Shown piece by piece: positions 21,871 to 29,924 of a stretch of DNA of 29,924 bases (the first letter of the stretch is position 1; each line of letters starts with the position of its first letter). The position numbers and the translations under genes were made by a program. Location of the stretch: contig JAUIEM010000072.1 of NCBI GenBank assembly GCA_030428695.1, positions 1 through 29,924 on the forward strand, read 5' to 3'. The stretch is from a bacterium. GTDB taxonomy: Bacteria > Planctomycetota > J058 > JAJDCP01. The notes beneath the pieces are model-generated. The model made no database searches, was not told the origin of the DNA, and saw only the letters and a list, made by a program, of their open reading frames with translations.

Positions 21871-24800
21871 CTACGGCTCGCCCCGCGGCGTGCGCACGAC
21901 CAGGATCGACTGCTCCAGGCCGCGCTCGCAAACGGTCTCCCAGTCATCGTGGTCGCGCAGCGAGCGGTCGACCACGCCGTCGCCGTCGAAGGCGATGCAG
22001 ACCTCGTCGTTGCGGGTCTTCGAGCTGTAGTGTGTCCAGAAGCGTGTGACGACGACCGGCTTGTCGCCGAGCAGCGCCGCGCCGGGGCCGGCGGTCGAGT
22101 AGCTCCACTGGTTGAACATCTGCTCCTCCTTCCAGCCATCGCGGTTGCGCCAGGCGCGGTCGCCGATCGTGAAGCTGCGCCACATGTGGAAGGAGTTGGG
22201 GGAACCGGGGCGGAAGCGGCCGGAGTGGTAGACGTTGATGCGCCCCTCGGGCGGCAGGCCGGGGCCCTCCTGGAACACGACGGCCGGGCGGCAGCTCGCC
22301 GCGTCGCTCCCGCGCGGCCCGCCGATCGGCTCGTCGGCAACGAGGACAAGCGAGTCCAGGCCGACCCGCCACAGGTGGAGCCGGCCGTCGCTCCGCTGCG
22401 CGCCCGCGATCAGCAGCTGGCCGGCGAGCGGGTCGAGCGCCAGGCCGCACGGAACCCCCGAGCGCACCTGTGGGAGCGCGCGTTCGCGCCAGGTGCCCGC
22501 GCGCTCCTCCCGCAGCACTGCGCCGGAGCTGTCGGACGCCGGCACCATCGGCACCGCGAGCTCGTGGGCGTCCGGGGCGCGGCTTCCGGCCCGGGCGAGC
22601 AACAGGTACAGGGCGGCGCTGTCGGCGGCGGCGCTCGCCCACATCCCCGCGCTGCCGGGGACGCTGCCGAGGTCGCGGAAGGGGCCGTCGAGGCTGCCGC
22701 GGAACTGGCCGACCCGCCCGTCGACGCGGGTGCCGAACAGCTCGATGCTGTCGCCACGGACCGCGCCCGTCAGGTGGGAGGCGACGAGCACGTCGAGGAC
22801 GCGCGGGGAGCTCCAGCCGCGGTCGGGGTGGTAGGCGCGCAGCTCGACCGGAGCCGAGTCGGCGGGGATGGTCAAGAGCGCGAGGCCGTCGCCGACCGTC
22901 AGGAGCAGGGGATCGCAGACGCTGCGGGTCTGCACCTCCGAGGTGTCGTCGTCGTCGATGAAGCTGCGCCGGCCGTAGCCCTCGCCGCTGACGAAGTTGA
23001 TGTTCGCGGCGACCGGCTCGTCATTGCGCACGCCGTCGAAGTTCCAGTCGACCCAGGTCAGCGTGTCGGAGAGGGCCTCGACCCGGAAGCGGAACGGCCG
23101 GTTGCTCAGGTAGCGCAGGTCCGCGTAGGGGACGGCGACCGCCTCGACGAGGGCGTGCTCGTCGAACTCCACCGCCGCGAGGTGGCCGAGGGAGAAGGTG
23201 ATGTTGTCGAGCTTGCCGTCGAGGGCGTAGTTGTACGCGTAGTTCATCAGGCTCGGATAGTGGGGGATCGCGTTGCGCGAGACCCCGCCGCCATGGCGCA
23301 GGCCGAGCTGGTGGCCGAGCTCGTGGGGCAGGGTCGCCTCGAGCACGCCGGCGCAGGAGCCGTGGTCGGACATCAGGTTGGCCTGGCCGCCGCCGCCGCT
23401 GGCGCTGAGGTGCATCCAGTGGAAGACGCCGGCGCGCCGCGGCGTGAAGTAGAGCTCGCGCAGCTGGTGGCGGTTGAAGCGGGGGATGCCCGGGCCGCGC
23501 GGCACCCGGGTGTCGACCATCGCGACCGCGTCGATGCCGGTGCTGCCGTCGGGGTTCGGCCGCGGGCAGGCGGCGAACAGCTTGCGCAGGCGGACGATCG
23601 CCTTGTCGACCTTGGCCATGTCCGCACCCTGGTCGACGTCGAGCTCGAGCAGCAGGGTGCGGCGCAGGGGGTCCGCCCCGAGCCGGTCGATGCGCAGGCC
23701 GCGGAAGCGTCCGCGCGCTTCCCATCCGTCCGCCAGCCCGTCGCGGTCGGTGTCCCAGCGCAGGGGATCGCTGCCGACGTCGAGCCGCTCCTCGCGGTCG
23801 GACAGCAGGTCGCCGTCGCTGTCCGCCCGCGCCTGGCCTCGCGCGACCCAGACCCGCCCGCTCGCGTCGACGGCGACCAGGTCGGGGGCGCCGTCCGCGC
23901 TCCAGTCCGCCGCGCCGACCACGCGGCCCGGCGGGTGGCTCGCGGAGGTCGGGAGATAGCGCCCGAGCGCGGGGAGCCAGGTCCACACCCGGCCGTCGGG
24001 GGCGCACAGGTCCGCGTGCCCGTCGCCATCGAAGTCGGCGACCGCGGCCGCGGCGGGCGCATCCCCGGCTGCGGGAGCCTCCGGAGCGGGCCGCGCCGGC
24101 GCCCGCTCGGCCACCGCCTCCAGGCTCCAGTCCGGCCGGCAGGGGAACCAGGCGGCGCGCTTGGCCTCGGCGTGCTGGACCAGCAGCCCCGTGGCCAGCA
24201 CCCCGGCGCGGGTCCCGGCTTCCCATCCGGGCACGGTGCCCCAGCGCTCCCAGGGGGCGAAGCCCAGCGCGCAGGGCCGGGTCAGGGTGGCGCGGCCGCC
24301 CTTGCGCAGGAAGCTGATCAGCTCCTCGCGCCCGTCCCCGTCCCCGTCGCCGGCGAAGACCTCGGCGGGCGGGTCCGCCAGGGTGTGGCCCGCGGGGCTG
24401 CGGTGCAGGCCCTCGTCGAGCATCAGCAGGGTGTCGCCGACCCACAGCACGTCGCGGCCGTCCCCATCGAGGTCGATCGCGACGGCCGGTGCGGCTTCCT
24501 GCTCGCCCATCTCCTGCCAGGCTGCGGGCTCCGCTCCCCCGCTCGCAAGCCACAGGCGGCCGTCGAGCCGCACCAGGTCGGCGCCGGGCTGCGCGTCAAA
24601 GCTCCCGACGACCAGCTGCCCCGCCGCCTCGACCCACGGCCGGGCCGGCGCGAAGCCCGCCTCGCCCTGGCTGGTGTGCAGGTACACGGTGTCGCCGACG
24701 ACGAGCAGGTCATCGAGCCGGTCGCCGTCGACATCCGCGGCGAGCAGCCGCCCGGCGCCGAAGTCCGGCGTGCTGCTGACCGCGAAGCTGTCGGCCCCGG

Positions 24801-25137
24801 GCTTCCCGCGCAGCAGGCGACCGTCGGGCATCAGCACCGCGAAGCCGGCGCGGCCGTTGCCGTCGAAGTCTCCCCAGGCCACCGAAGCGCCCGCGGCGAA
24901 GGCTTCCTCCGCCCACACCCGCCCGGCGTGGCAGCGCTGCCCGTCCTCGTTCTCGGCGACCCAGACCTTGCCGTTCGGGGTGCAGGCGACCAGGTCGACA
25001 TCGCCGTCCCCGTCGACGTCCGCGACGCCGGTCGGCTCGTCGGCGTTGTGGGCAAAGCCGCGCAGGAACAGGCGTTCGGGGCAGGGCGGATCGGCGACCG
25101 CGGCCGCCGCCAGCAGACACAGAAGGATGGAGCGCAC
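21871..25137 (-). CDS. Secreted metzincin-like metalloprotease with FG-GAP and thrombospondin-3-type repeats
   Basis: 1088 residues from GTG 25137 (AGGAGG 5 bases upstream; signal peptide RSILLCLLAAAAVA follows directly). Residues about 20-430 hold repeated FG-GAP/VCBS blades (DVDGDGDVDLV, DFDGNGRAGFAV, DVDGDRLDDLLVV, DLDGDGRDVLWV, DFDGDGHADLC), probably a calcium-binding beta-propeller. A short thrombospondin type 3-like stretch (SDGDLLSDREE, TDRDGLADGWE) lies near 436-470. The zinc site is HELGHQLGLRH (His605, Glu606, His609, His615), the HExxHxxGxxH metzincin signature, with a Met-turn SLMNY (Met631). The remaining ~400 residues form a further probable propeller or sandwich domain. It should cleave extracellular proteins or act in adhesion. 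No C-terminal sorting signal was recognised. Confidence 0.85.
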   Translation of the reverse strand: MRSILLCLLAAAAVADPPCPERLFLRGFAHNADEPTGVADVDGDGDVDLVACTPNGKVWVAENEDGQRCHAGRVWAEEAFAAGASVAWGDFDGNGRAGFAVLMPDGRLLRGKPGADSFAVSSTPDFGAGRLLAADVDGDRLDDLLVVGDTVYLHTSQGEAGFAPARPWVEAAGQLVVGSFDAQPGADLVRLDGRLWLASGGAEPAAWQEMGEQEAAPAVAIDLDGDGRDVLWVGDTLLMLDEGLHRSPAGHTLADPPAEVFAGDGDGDGREELISFLRKGGRATLTRPCALGFAPWERWGTVPGWEAGTRAGVLATGLLVQHAEAKRAAWFPCRPDWSLEAVAERAPARPAPEAPAAGDAPAAAAVADFDGDGHADLCAPDGRVWTWLPALGRYLPTSASHPPGRVVGAADWSADGAPDLVAVDASGRVWVARGQARADSDGDLLSDREERLDVGSDPLRWDTDRDGLADGWEARGRFRGLRIDRLGADPLRRTLLLELDVDQGADMAKVDKAIVRLRKLFAACPRPNPDGSTGIDAVAMVDTRVPRGPGIPRFNRHQLRELYFTPRRAGVFHWMHLSASGGGGQANLMSDHGSCAGVLEATLPHELGHQLGLRHGGGVSRNAIPHYPSLMNYAYNYALDGKLDNITFSLGHLAAVEFDEHALVEAVAVPYADLRYLSNRPFRFRVEALSDTLTWVDWNFDGVRNDEPVAANINFVSGEGYGRRSFIDDDDTSEVQTRSVCDPLLLTVGDGLALLTIPADSAPVELRAYHPDRGWSSPRVLDVLVASHLTGAVRGDSIELFGTRVDGRVGQFRGSLDGPFRDLGSVPGSAGMWASAAADSAALYLLLARAGSRAPDAHELAVPMVPASDSSGAVLREERAGTWRERALPQVRSGVPCGLALDPLAGQLLIAGAQRSDGRLHLWRVGLDSLVLVADEPIGGPRGSDAASCRPAVVFQEGPGLPPEGRINVYHSGRFRPGSPNSFHMWRSFTIGDRAWRNRDGWKEEQMFNQWSYSTAGPGAALLGDKPVVVTRFWTHYSSKTRNDEVCIAFDGDGVVDRSLRDHDDWETVCERGLEQSILVVRTPRGEP

Positions 25138-25162
25138 GTCGCCTCCTGGGGGCCCCTTTGGC

Positions 25163-25191
25163 TTGACAGGGGATGGTGGAGGCCGGATCGT
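25163..25191 (+). promoter_or_regulatory. Possible promoter of the haemoglobin gene
   Basis: A perfect TTGACA (25163-25168), 17 bases, GATCGT (25186-25191). The -10 is weak. A start near 25198 leaves a leader of about 13 bases. Confidence 0.4.
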
Positions 25192-25210
25192 AGCACGGGG
25201 AGGGGATGGG

Positions 25211-25585
25211 ATGAAACCGATCGAGCTGCTCGGAGGGCTGCCGCGCCTGCGCGCGATCGTCGACGACTTCATCGACCGGGTCGCGAAGGACGTGATGATC
25301 GGCTTCTTCTTCGACGGCGTCGACCTCGAGGTCCTCAAGCAGCGGGAGTTCAGCTTCGCCGCCCAGAACCTCGGCTCCAGCGTGCGCTACAGCGGCCGCC
25401 CCCTGCGCGAGGTGCACAGGACGCGGAAGATCTTCGACGGCCAGTTCGACCGCCGGCTGCAGATCCTGCGCGAGGTGCTCGACGCCCACCACGTGCCGCA
25501 GGCCGTGCGCGACCCGTGGCTCGACCACAGCGAGCGCCTGCGCCCCGCGATCACCCGTGGGGAGTGTCTGACCGGGCTGGAGTGA
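25211..25585 (+). CDS. Truncated haemoglobin, group 1-like
   Basis: 124 residues, the usual size for a truncated (2-on-2) globin. Seen: [23 protein letters not shown] (helices A/B), [28 protein letters not shown] (C/E), [13 protein letters not shown] with proximal His69 (F8), and a helical C-terminus ending RLRPAIT. Such proteins bind O2, NO or CO through heme and serve in nitric-oxide detoxification or oxygen chemistry. There is no signal peptide. ATG 25211 follows a purine-rich GGGGAGGGG. It diverges from the metalloprotease gene, and its last 35 bases overlap the convergent GNAT-nitrilase gene. Confidence 0.85.
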   Translation: MKPIELLGGLPRLRAIVDDFIDRVAKDVMIGFFFDGVDLEVLKQREFSFAAQNLGSSVRYSGRPLREVHRTRKIFDGQFDRRLQILREVLDAHHVPQAVRDPWLDHSERLRPAITRGECLTGLE

Positions 25586-27137
25586 CCGGCGGCGGCGGCT
25601 CCGCGTGGTCCGGCGTCCAGCCCAGCTTGTACAGGTCGAGGCGCCGGTCCAGCCAGTTCGTCACCGAGCCGAAGCGGCGATGGCGCTTCAGCAGCTGCGT
25701 GTCGACCTCGTGGGTCAGGATCATCTCGACGTTCGGCGTGCACTGCGCGGCGATGCCGTCGCGGGCGAACTCGACGTCCGACGGCGTGTAGATCGCCGAC
25801 TGGGCGTAGTGCGTGTCGGCGTTCTCGACCATCGGCAGGTTGCCGACGCAGCCGGCGGCGACGACGTACACGTGGTTCTCGATGCAGCGCGCCTGGGCGC
25901 AGTACTTCACGCGGTGGTAGCCGTGCCGGTCGGTCGTGTTGTAGGGCACGCACAGGATCTGCGCGCCGCGCTCGACCGCCACCCGGGCGAGCTCGGGGAA
26001 CTCGACGTCGTAGCAGATCAGGATCGCGAGCTTGCCGCAGTCGGTGTCGAAGACGTCGAGCTTCTCGCCGCCCTGCACTCCCCACCAGCGACGCTCGGCC
26101 GGGGTGATGTGCAGCTTCCGCTGCTGCTCGATGCTGCCGTCGCGCCGGAACAGGTAGGCGACGTTGTAGAGCGCGCGGTCTTCCAGTGTCAGCTGCGAGC
26201 CGGCGACGACGTTGATGTCGTACGAGATCGCGAGCTCGCGGAACAGCTCGAGGTAGCGCGGGGTGTAGGCCGCCAGCGCGCGCGCCTCTTCCGCCGGACG
26301 GCTCTCGTCGACAATCGACAACAGCTCGGTCGTGAACAGCTCGGGGAAGACGACGAGGTCGGCCTTGTAGTCCGACGCGGTGTCGACGAAGAACTCGCAC
26401 TGCTGGGCGAAGGACTCCCACTTGCTGATCTTCCGCATCGCCCACTGCACCACGGAGATACGCACAGGCGTCACCGTTCGGTAACCGCGACGGCGGTGGG
26501 GGGCGCGGTAGTCGAGGTTCGTCCACTCGAGGTAGGTCGCGTAGCCGCGGGAGTCGTCGTCTTCGGGCAGGTAGCCGGGGATCAGGCCCTTCAGCACGAA
26601 GCCGTTGGCGAGCTGGGTCGTCAGCACCGGGTCGAAGAGCCGCTTCTCGATCACCCGGTCGACGTACTCGCGGGCGCTGATCTCGTGCGCGTGCTCCTTG
26701 TAGCCGGGGATGCGGCCGCCGACGATCATGCGCTGGAGGTTGAGCTTGCGGATCAGGACCTTGCGCGCGTCGTACAGCCTCCGGGAGAGCTTGCGGCCGC
26801 GGAAGTCGGGGTGGACCATCATCTCGATCCCGTACAGGGTGTCCCCGTCGGGGTCGTGGTTGCGGATGAAGCCGCCGTCGGAGATCGCCGCCCAGTCGTG
26901 CCACTCGGAGTAGTCGCCGAAGTCGACCGCGAGGCTCGAGCTCGCCGCGACCAGCTGGCCCTCGATCTCGACGCCGAGCTGGCCCTCGGGGAAGTTCGCG
27001 AGCATGCTCTGGAAATGGCGCTCGGTCCAGTAGCTCATGCCGGGGAAGCAGGCGCGCTGGAGGGTGACGAGCCCCTCGAAATCTTCACTGCGCAGGGGCC
27101 GGACATCGACGGTCTTTTCGAATTGTGTGAGGTCCAC
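25551..27137 (-). CDS. Bifunctional GNAT acetyltransferase / carbon-nitrogen hydrolase
   Basis: 528 residues in two domains. The N-terminal GNAT fold (about 10-215) has an acetyl-CoA loop region [13 protein letters not shown] (109-121). The C-terminal nitrilase-superfamily domain (about 225-510) has the complete triad: Glu266 (FPELF), Lys341 (RKLHITPAE) and Cys375 ([11 protein letters not shown]). The fused layout is known in annotated bacterial families, but the substrate is not established; an amide or N-acyl metabolite that is acylated and hydrolysed is one possibility. GTG 27137 is preferred over ATG 27179 because AGGAGG lies at the right distance and the domain begins at once. It sits 54 bases below the stop of the von Willebrand gene on the same strand, so shared transcription is possible. 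Confidence 0.9.
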   Translation of the reverse strand: MDLTQFEKTVDVRPLRSEDFEGLVTLQRACFPGMSYWTERHFQSMLANFPEGQLGVEIEGQLVAASSSLAVDFGDYSEWHDWAAISDGGFIRNHDPDGDTLYGIEMMVHPDFRGRKLSRRLYDARKVLIRKLNLQRMIVGGRIPGYKEHAHEISAREYVDRVIEKRLFDPVLTTQLANGFVLKGLIPGYLPEDDDSRGYATYLEWTNLDYRAPHRRRGYRTVTPVRISVVQWAMRKISKWESFAQQCEFFVDTASDYKADLVVFPELFTTELLSIVDESRPAEEARALAAYTPRYLELFRELAISYDINVVAGSQLTLEDRALYNVAYLFRRDGSIEQQRKLHITPAERRWWGVQGGEKLDVFDTDCGKLAILICYDVEFPELARVAVERGAQILCVPYNTTDRHGYHRVKYCAQARCIENHVYVVAAGCVGNLPMVENADTHYAQSAIYTPSDVEFARDGIAAQCTPNVEMILTHEVDTQLLKRHRRFGSVTNWLDRRLDLYKLGWTPDHAEPPPPVTPARSDTPHG

Positions 27138-27191
27138 GCGGCACCTCCTGGGGGGTGTTTTGGAGCCCCAGTGTACCATCTCGGCGTCCGC

Positions 27192-28766
27192 TCAGAGCTT
27201 GCGTGCGGCCTGCACCAGCTCGAGGAACTCGCGGCGCAGGCCCGTGGGGTCTTCGCCGAGACCGTTCTCGGCCAGCTCGCCGACCAGGTCGAAGTCCGCG
27301 CTGCCCTTGTGTTTCGAGTCGCGCAGCAGCATGCCGAAGGCGGCGACCGCAGCCGCGTGCTGGAAGTCGCCGCTCGCGTCGCTCCAGGCGCCGCCCCCGT
27401 CGACGAGGTGCATCTGCAGCAGCTTGCTCTGGTTCCCGTCCGGCTGTTTGAAGCGCAGCTTGACCGTCAGGAGCTCCGCGCTCTCGGCGATGTCGGTCAG
27501 GTCCCCGGGCTCCTGGTAGCGCAGGGGGTCGACATCGGCCGCCGAAGGCGCCCCCGCCGGCACGATCTCGTAGAGGGCCGTGACGGTGTGCCCCGCGCCG
27601 AGCTCGCCGCCGTCCTTCTGGTCGTCGTTGAAGTCCTCGGCGGCCATCAGCCGGTTCTCGTAGCCGATCAGGCGGTAGCTCGTCACGGTGCGCGGGTTGA
27701 ACTCCACCTGCACCTTCACGTCCTTGGCGACGGTGTACAGCGTGCTGTCGATCTGCTCGACGAGCACGCGGTGCGCTTCCTCCAGGCTGTCCAGGTAGGC
27801 GTAGGTGCCGTTGCCGCGGTTCGAGATCGCCTCGAGCATCGCGTCGTTGAGATTGCCGCTGCCGAGGCCGAGGACCGTCAGGAAGACGCCGCTCTTCGCC
27901 TCCTCTTCGATCATCCGGGTCAGCTCCCCGTCGCTGGTCTGGCCGAGGTTGAAGTCCCCGTCCGTCGCGAGCATCACGCGGTTGATCGCGCCGGGGATGA
28001 AGCCCTCGCGGGCGAGGCGGTAGGCGAGCTGGATGCCCGCCCCGCCATTCGTCGACCCGCCGGCGCGCAGCTCCTCGAACGCGCCGAGAATGCGCTCGCG
28101 CTGGTCGCCGCTGGTCGGCGCAAGGACCGTCCCGGCCGCGCCGGCGTAGACGACGATGCTGACCATGTCGTTCTCGCCCAGCTGACCGACCATCAGCTTG
28201 AGCGCAGACTTGAGCAGCGGGAGCTTGTTCGCGCTCGCCATCGAGCCCGACACGTCGAGCAGGAACACGAGGTTGGCGCGCGGGCGCTGCAATTCGGGCT
28301 GGCGGGCCTTCAGACCGATGCGCACCAGGCGATGCGCCGGCTGCCAGGGACAGCTCGCGGTTTCGAGGTGGACCGCGAAGGGGAGCTCGTCGTCGACCGG
28401 CGGCGCGTAGGCGTAGCCGAAGTAGTTGATCAGCTCCTCGATGCGCACGACATCGGCCGCCGGCCTGACGCCCTGACGCAGAAAACGGCGGACGTTCGCA
28501 TACGACGCGCGGTCGACGTCGACGGCGAAGGTCGAGAGCGGACGCTGCGTCGCGTCGAGGAAGTCGTTCTCGTCGATGCGGTCGTAGCGCTCGGTGTCGT
28601 GGATCTGCTCGCCCGGCACGGGCGGGCCGGGATCGGGCGACGGCATGGCGGCTGCGCGGGTGCGCTCCATCGCCAGACCGACGGCCTGGTTGCGCGCACC
28701 GGGCGCGTACCGCGACGCGCAGCCCGCGACGAGAGTCAGGATCAGGGTGCAGGCGAGCCAACGCAT
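27192..28766 (-). CDS. YfbK-type von Willebrand factor A lipoprotein
   Basis: 524 residues. Lipoprotein signal with lipobox VAGC (Cys16). An N-terminal von Willebrand-associated segment follows (about 60-150; NDFLDATQRPLSTFAVDVDRASYANVRRFL). The vWA domain has a complete MIDAS: DVSGSM (171-176), Thr239 in GGSTNGG, and Asp269 in ATDGD. A C-terminal YfbK-type region (about 345-524; EFNPRTVTSYRLIGYENR, YEIVPAG) completes the family pattern. It should be a surface or periplasmic metal-dependent protein-binding module. GGAGG lies 7 bases before ATG 28766. The ligand is unknown. Confidence 0.9.
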   Translation of the reverse strand: MRWLACTLILTLVAGCASRYAPGARNQAVGLAMERTRAAAMPSPDPGPPVPGEQIHDTERYDRIDENDFLDATQRPLSTFAVDVDRASYANVRRFLRQGVRPAADVVRIEELINYFGYAYAPPVDDELPFAVHLETASCPWQPAHRLVRIGLKARQPELQRPRANLVFLLDVSGSMASANKLPLLKSALKLMVGQLGENDMVSIVVYAGAAGTVLAPTSGDQRERILGAFEELRAGGSTNGGAGIQLAYRLAREGFIPGAINRVMLATDGDFNLGQTSDGELTRMIEEEAKSGVFLTVLGLGSGNLNDAMLEAISNRGNGTYAYLDSLEEAHRVLVEQIDSTLYTVAKDVKVQVEFNPRTVTSYRLIGYENRLMAAEDFNDDQKDGGELGAGHTVTALYEIVPAGAPSAADVDPLRYQEPGDLTDIAESAELLTVKLRFKQPDGNQSKLLQMHLVDGGGAWSDASGDFQHAAAVAAFGMLLRDSKHKGSADFDLVGELAENGLGEDPTGLRREFLELVQAARKL

Positions 28767-28961
28767 GGGAATCCTCCAGCTCGGTGTTGGCGATGGGAAA
28801 CCAGAGACTCGCTCAGTATTCTCTCGAACTCCGTCCGCTCGTGTCGGCCCCTGGATACCGCCTGGTAACATCCTCGACGAGAGCCCACGGCCGCTGGCGG
28901 CGCCACGGGTGGCATGCGCGTTGCAATCGATCCGGAAAAGACCCCCCTGAAGGAGGAAGTC
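28767..28961. other. Divergent intergenic region with a possible -10 for the stress-protein gene
   Basis: No gene is supported. TAACAT (28866-28871) would be a fair -10 for the plus-strand universal stress protein about 90 bases below, but no matching -35 is seen, so another sigma factor or an activator may be needed. On the minus strand AATACT lies about 55 bases above the von Willebrand gene, also without a good -35. Confidence 0.3.
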
Positions 28962-29816
28962 ATGAAGCTTGCCAAGATTCTGGCCGCCGTCGACCTGTCC
29001 CCTGCTTCCGGCCACGCGCTCAAAGGTGCGCTGCACCTGGCCGACACGTCCGGTGCGGAGCTGACGGTGCTGCACGTCTGCGGGAAGGGCAAGACCGACG
29101 AGGCGACGGAGCTGCTGTCGGCGTTCGTTTCGACCTGGCGCTCCCATTCCGGGCACGACGGCCCGCTGAAAAAGGTCGTCGTCGAGGGTCGCGACGCCTA
29201 CGCCATCCTCGCCCACGCCCACGCAGAGCAGGTCGACCTGATCGTCTGCGGCGCGGACGGCCGCTCCGCCCTGCAGCGGCTCCTGCTCGGCAACGTCGCC
29301 GAGAAGCTGATCCGGATGTCGGGCTGCCCGGTGTGGGTCGTGCGGCCTACCCCGACCCAGGAACCTGTCCGCTCGATCGCCCTCGCCCTCGAATCGCTCG
29401 AGACCGGACAACCGGCGATCGACGTCGGGCGCGCACTACAGAAGCTGTTCGACGCGACACTCGAAGTCGTCCACGTGCTGCCACAAAGCCTGGCCGAGAC
29501 CGCCAATCTCGTCGACACCATCCGCAACGTCCGCGAGAACCTGCAGGCAGCCTTCCCCGACTGCGTGATCCACGTCGAGACCGGCGAGCCGGCCACCGGG
29601 ATTCTCTCCCACGGCAAGGATCTGATCGTGTGCGGAACCCACCAACGCAAAGGCCTGCAGCACTGGATCCTCGGCAGCGTGGCCGAGAAGGTCGTCCGGG
29701 AAGCGACGGGCTCGGTCTTGACCGTGCCCCTGCACGAGCGCAAGGACGAGCAAGGCTGGTGGTCGACCGACCTCGAGCTCGAGGGAATCGCCAAGGATGG
29801 GCAGGACGGCACCTAG
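28962..29816 (+). CDS. Tandem-domain universal stress protein (UspA family)
   Basis: 284 residues with two Usp domains. Domain 1 (about 1-140) begins KILAAVDLSPASGHAL and has the nucleotide-loop region CGADGRSALQRLLLGNVAEKL. Domain 2 (about 145-270) has CGTHQRKGLQHWILGSVAEKV. Both follow the G-x2-G-x9-G(S/N) ATP-binding pattern, with small deviations in the second. Such proteins bind ATP or AMP and help survival under starvation or stress; the mechanism is unclear. ATG 28962 is set by AAGGAGG 6 bases upstream, against an in-frame ATG at 28914. A charged tail (ERKDEQGWWSTDLELEGIAKDG) follows domain 2. Cytoplasmic. Confidence 0.9.
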   Translation: MKLAKILAAVDLSPASGHALKGALHLADTSGAELTVLHVCGKGKTDEATELLSAFVSTWRSHSGHDGPLKKVVVEGRDAYAILAHAHAEQVDLIVCGADGRSALQRLLLGNVAEKLIRMSGCPVWVVRPTPTQEPVRSIALALESLETGQPAIDVGRALQKLFDATLEVVHVLPQSLAETANLVDTIRNVRENLQAAFPDCVIHVETGEPATGILSHGKDLIVCGTHQRKGLQHWILGSVAEKVVREATGSVLTVPLHERKDEQGWWSTDLELEGIAKDGQDGT

Positions 29817-29924
29817 ACTCTTCGGCCGCTCGCCGCTTCTCCCTCGTCCCTCGGGAGAACCAGCTCGCTGACACCTGTGCCGCAGCCACCGGCCTCTTCG
29901 ATTTGCCAGCCCTACAAAAAGAAA
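29817..29924. other. Window end, nothing recognised
   Basis: About 108 bases after the stress-protein stop. No gene start, terminator or repeat was seen before the window ends. Confidence 0.5.

Noticed and set aside
21949..25791. A plus-strand open frame of 1280 codons across the metalloprotease gene
   Set aside because: It is a shadow of the FG-GAP/metzincin gene with low-complexity Ala/Gly/Arg/Val composition and no start signal.
25605..28868. A plus-strand open frame of over 1000 codons opposite the GNAT-nitrilase and von Willebrand genes
   Set aside because: It is a high-GC shadow frame: composition is biased (Val/Asp/Arg/Gln/Glu), no domain is recognisable, and the opposite strand has intact catalytic motifs and start signals.

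Overview
The window is high-GC (about 70% by eye) bacterial chromosome with dense coding on both strands, short intergenic gaps and purine-rich Shine-Dalgarno sites. Several start regions carry sigma70-type promoters with a strict 17-base spacer (TTGNNN-N17-TANNNT). Gene content includes two lipoproteins with classical lipoboxes, many exported proteins, a zinc-ribbon/SUMF1-like protein, a YfbK-type von Willebrand protein, an ECF sigma factor, FG-GAP repeats and a MalE-MalF fusion. This fits a diderm of the Planctomycetota/Myxococcota/Bdellovibrionota kind, but no marker gene settles the phylum. No tRNA, rRNA, CRISPR array, prophage or transposase was seen.

Layout. (1) 1-5187: an alpha-glucan operon: the 3' part of a GH13 amylase, a MalK-type ATPase, a solute-binding protein fused to a MalF-type permease, and a MalG-type permease. 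The original junctions overlap by 4 bases (GTGA/ATGA). One junction carries a 300-base insertion made of GGGGTTTACCCC-type repeats, placed exactly at the start of the fusion gene. (2) 5191-6474: a GT4 glycosyltransferase with its own promoter and a terminator. (3) 6499-8409, minus: an exported heavy-metal-associated protein, a 183-base inverted-repeat element and a lipoprotein lipase. (4) 8508-11485: a TetR/DJ-1 operon, divergent from a secreted protein with an internal duplication, then a convergent secreted protein. (5) 11573-12300: an orphan ribbon-helix-helix antitoxin-like gene with an operator-like inverted repeat, and more GGGGTTTACCCC repeats where a toxin gene would be expected. (6) 12316-17122: YifB/ComM ATPase with a small membrane-anchored partner, a cysteine-cluster protein, a secreted NTF2-like protein and cystathionine beta-synthase. 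(7) 17154-20205: a 50-residue zinc-ribbon protein that is easy to miss, a Cof-type HAD phosphatase overlapping a pentapeptide-repeat protein, and a zinc-ribbon/SUMF1-like protein. (8) 20236-21870: a probable HEPN-domain protein followed by an ECF sigma factor, then a non-coding stretch with two DnaA-box-like sites. (9) 21871-29816: a large secreted metzincin-like protein with FG-GAP and thrombospondin-3-type repeats, a truncated haemoglobin, a GNAT-nitrilase fusion, a von Willebrand lipoprotein and a tandem universal stress protein.

Most of the window is housekeeping and cell-envelope biology. The parts most worth a second look are the in-frame repeat insertion at the MalE-MalF start codon, the two divergent promoters built on the same shared -35 heptamer TTGCCAT, the HEPN/ECF-sigma pair, and the repeat block after the orphan antitoxin.
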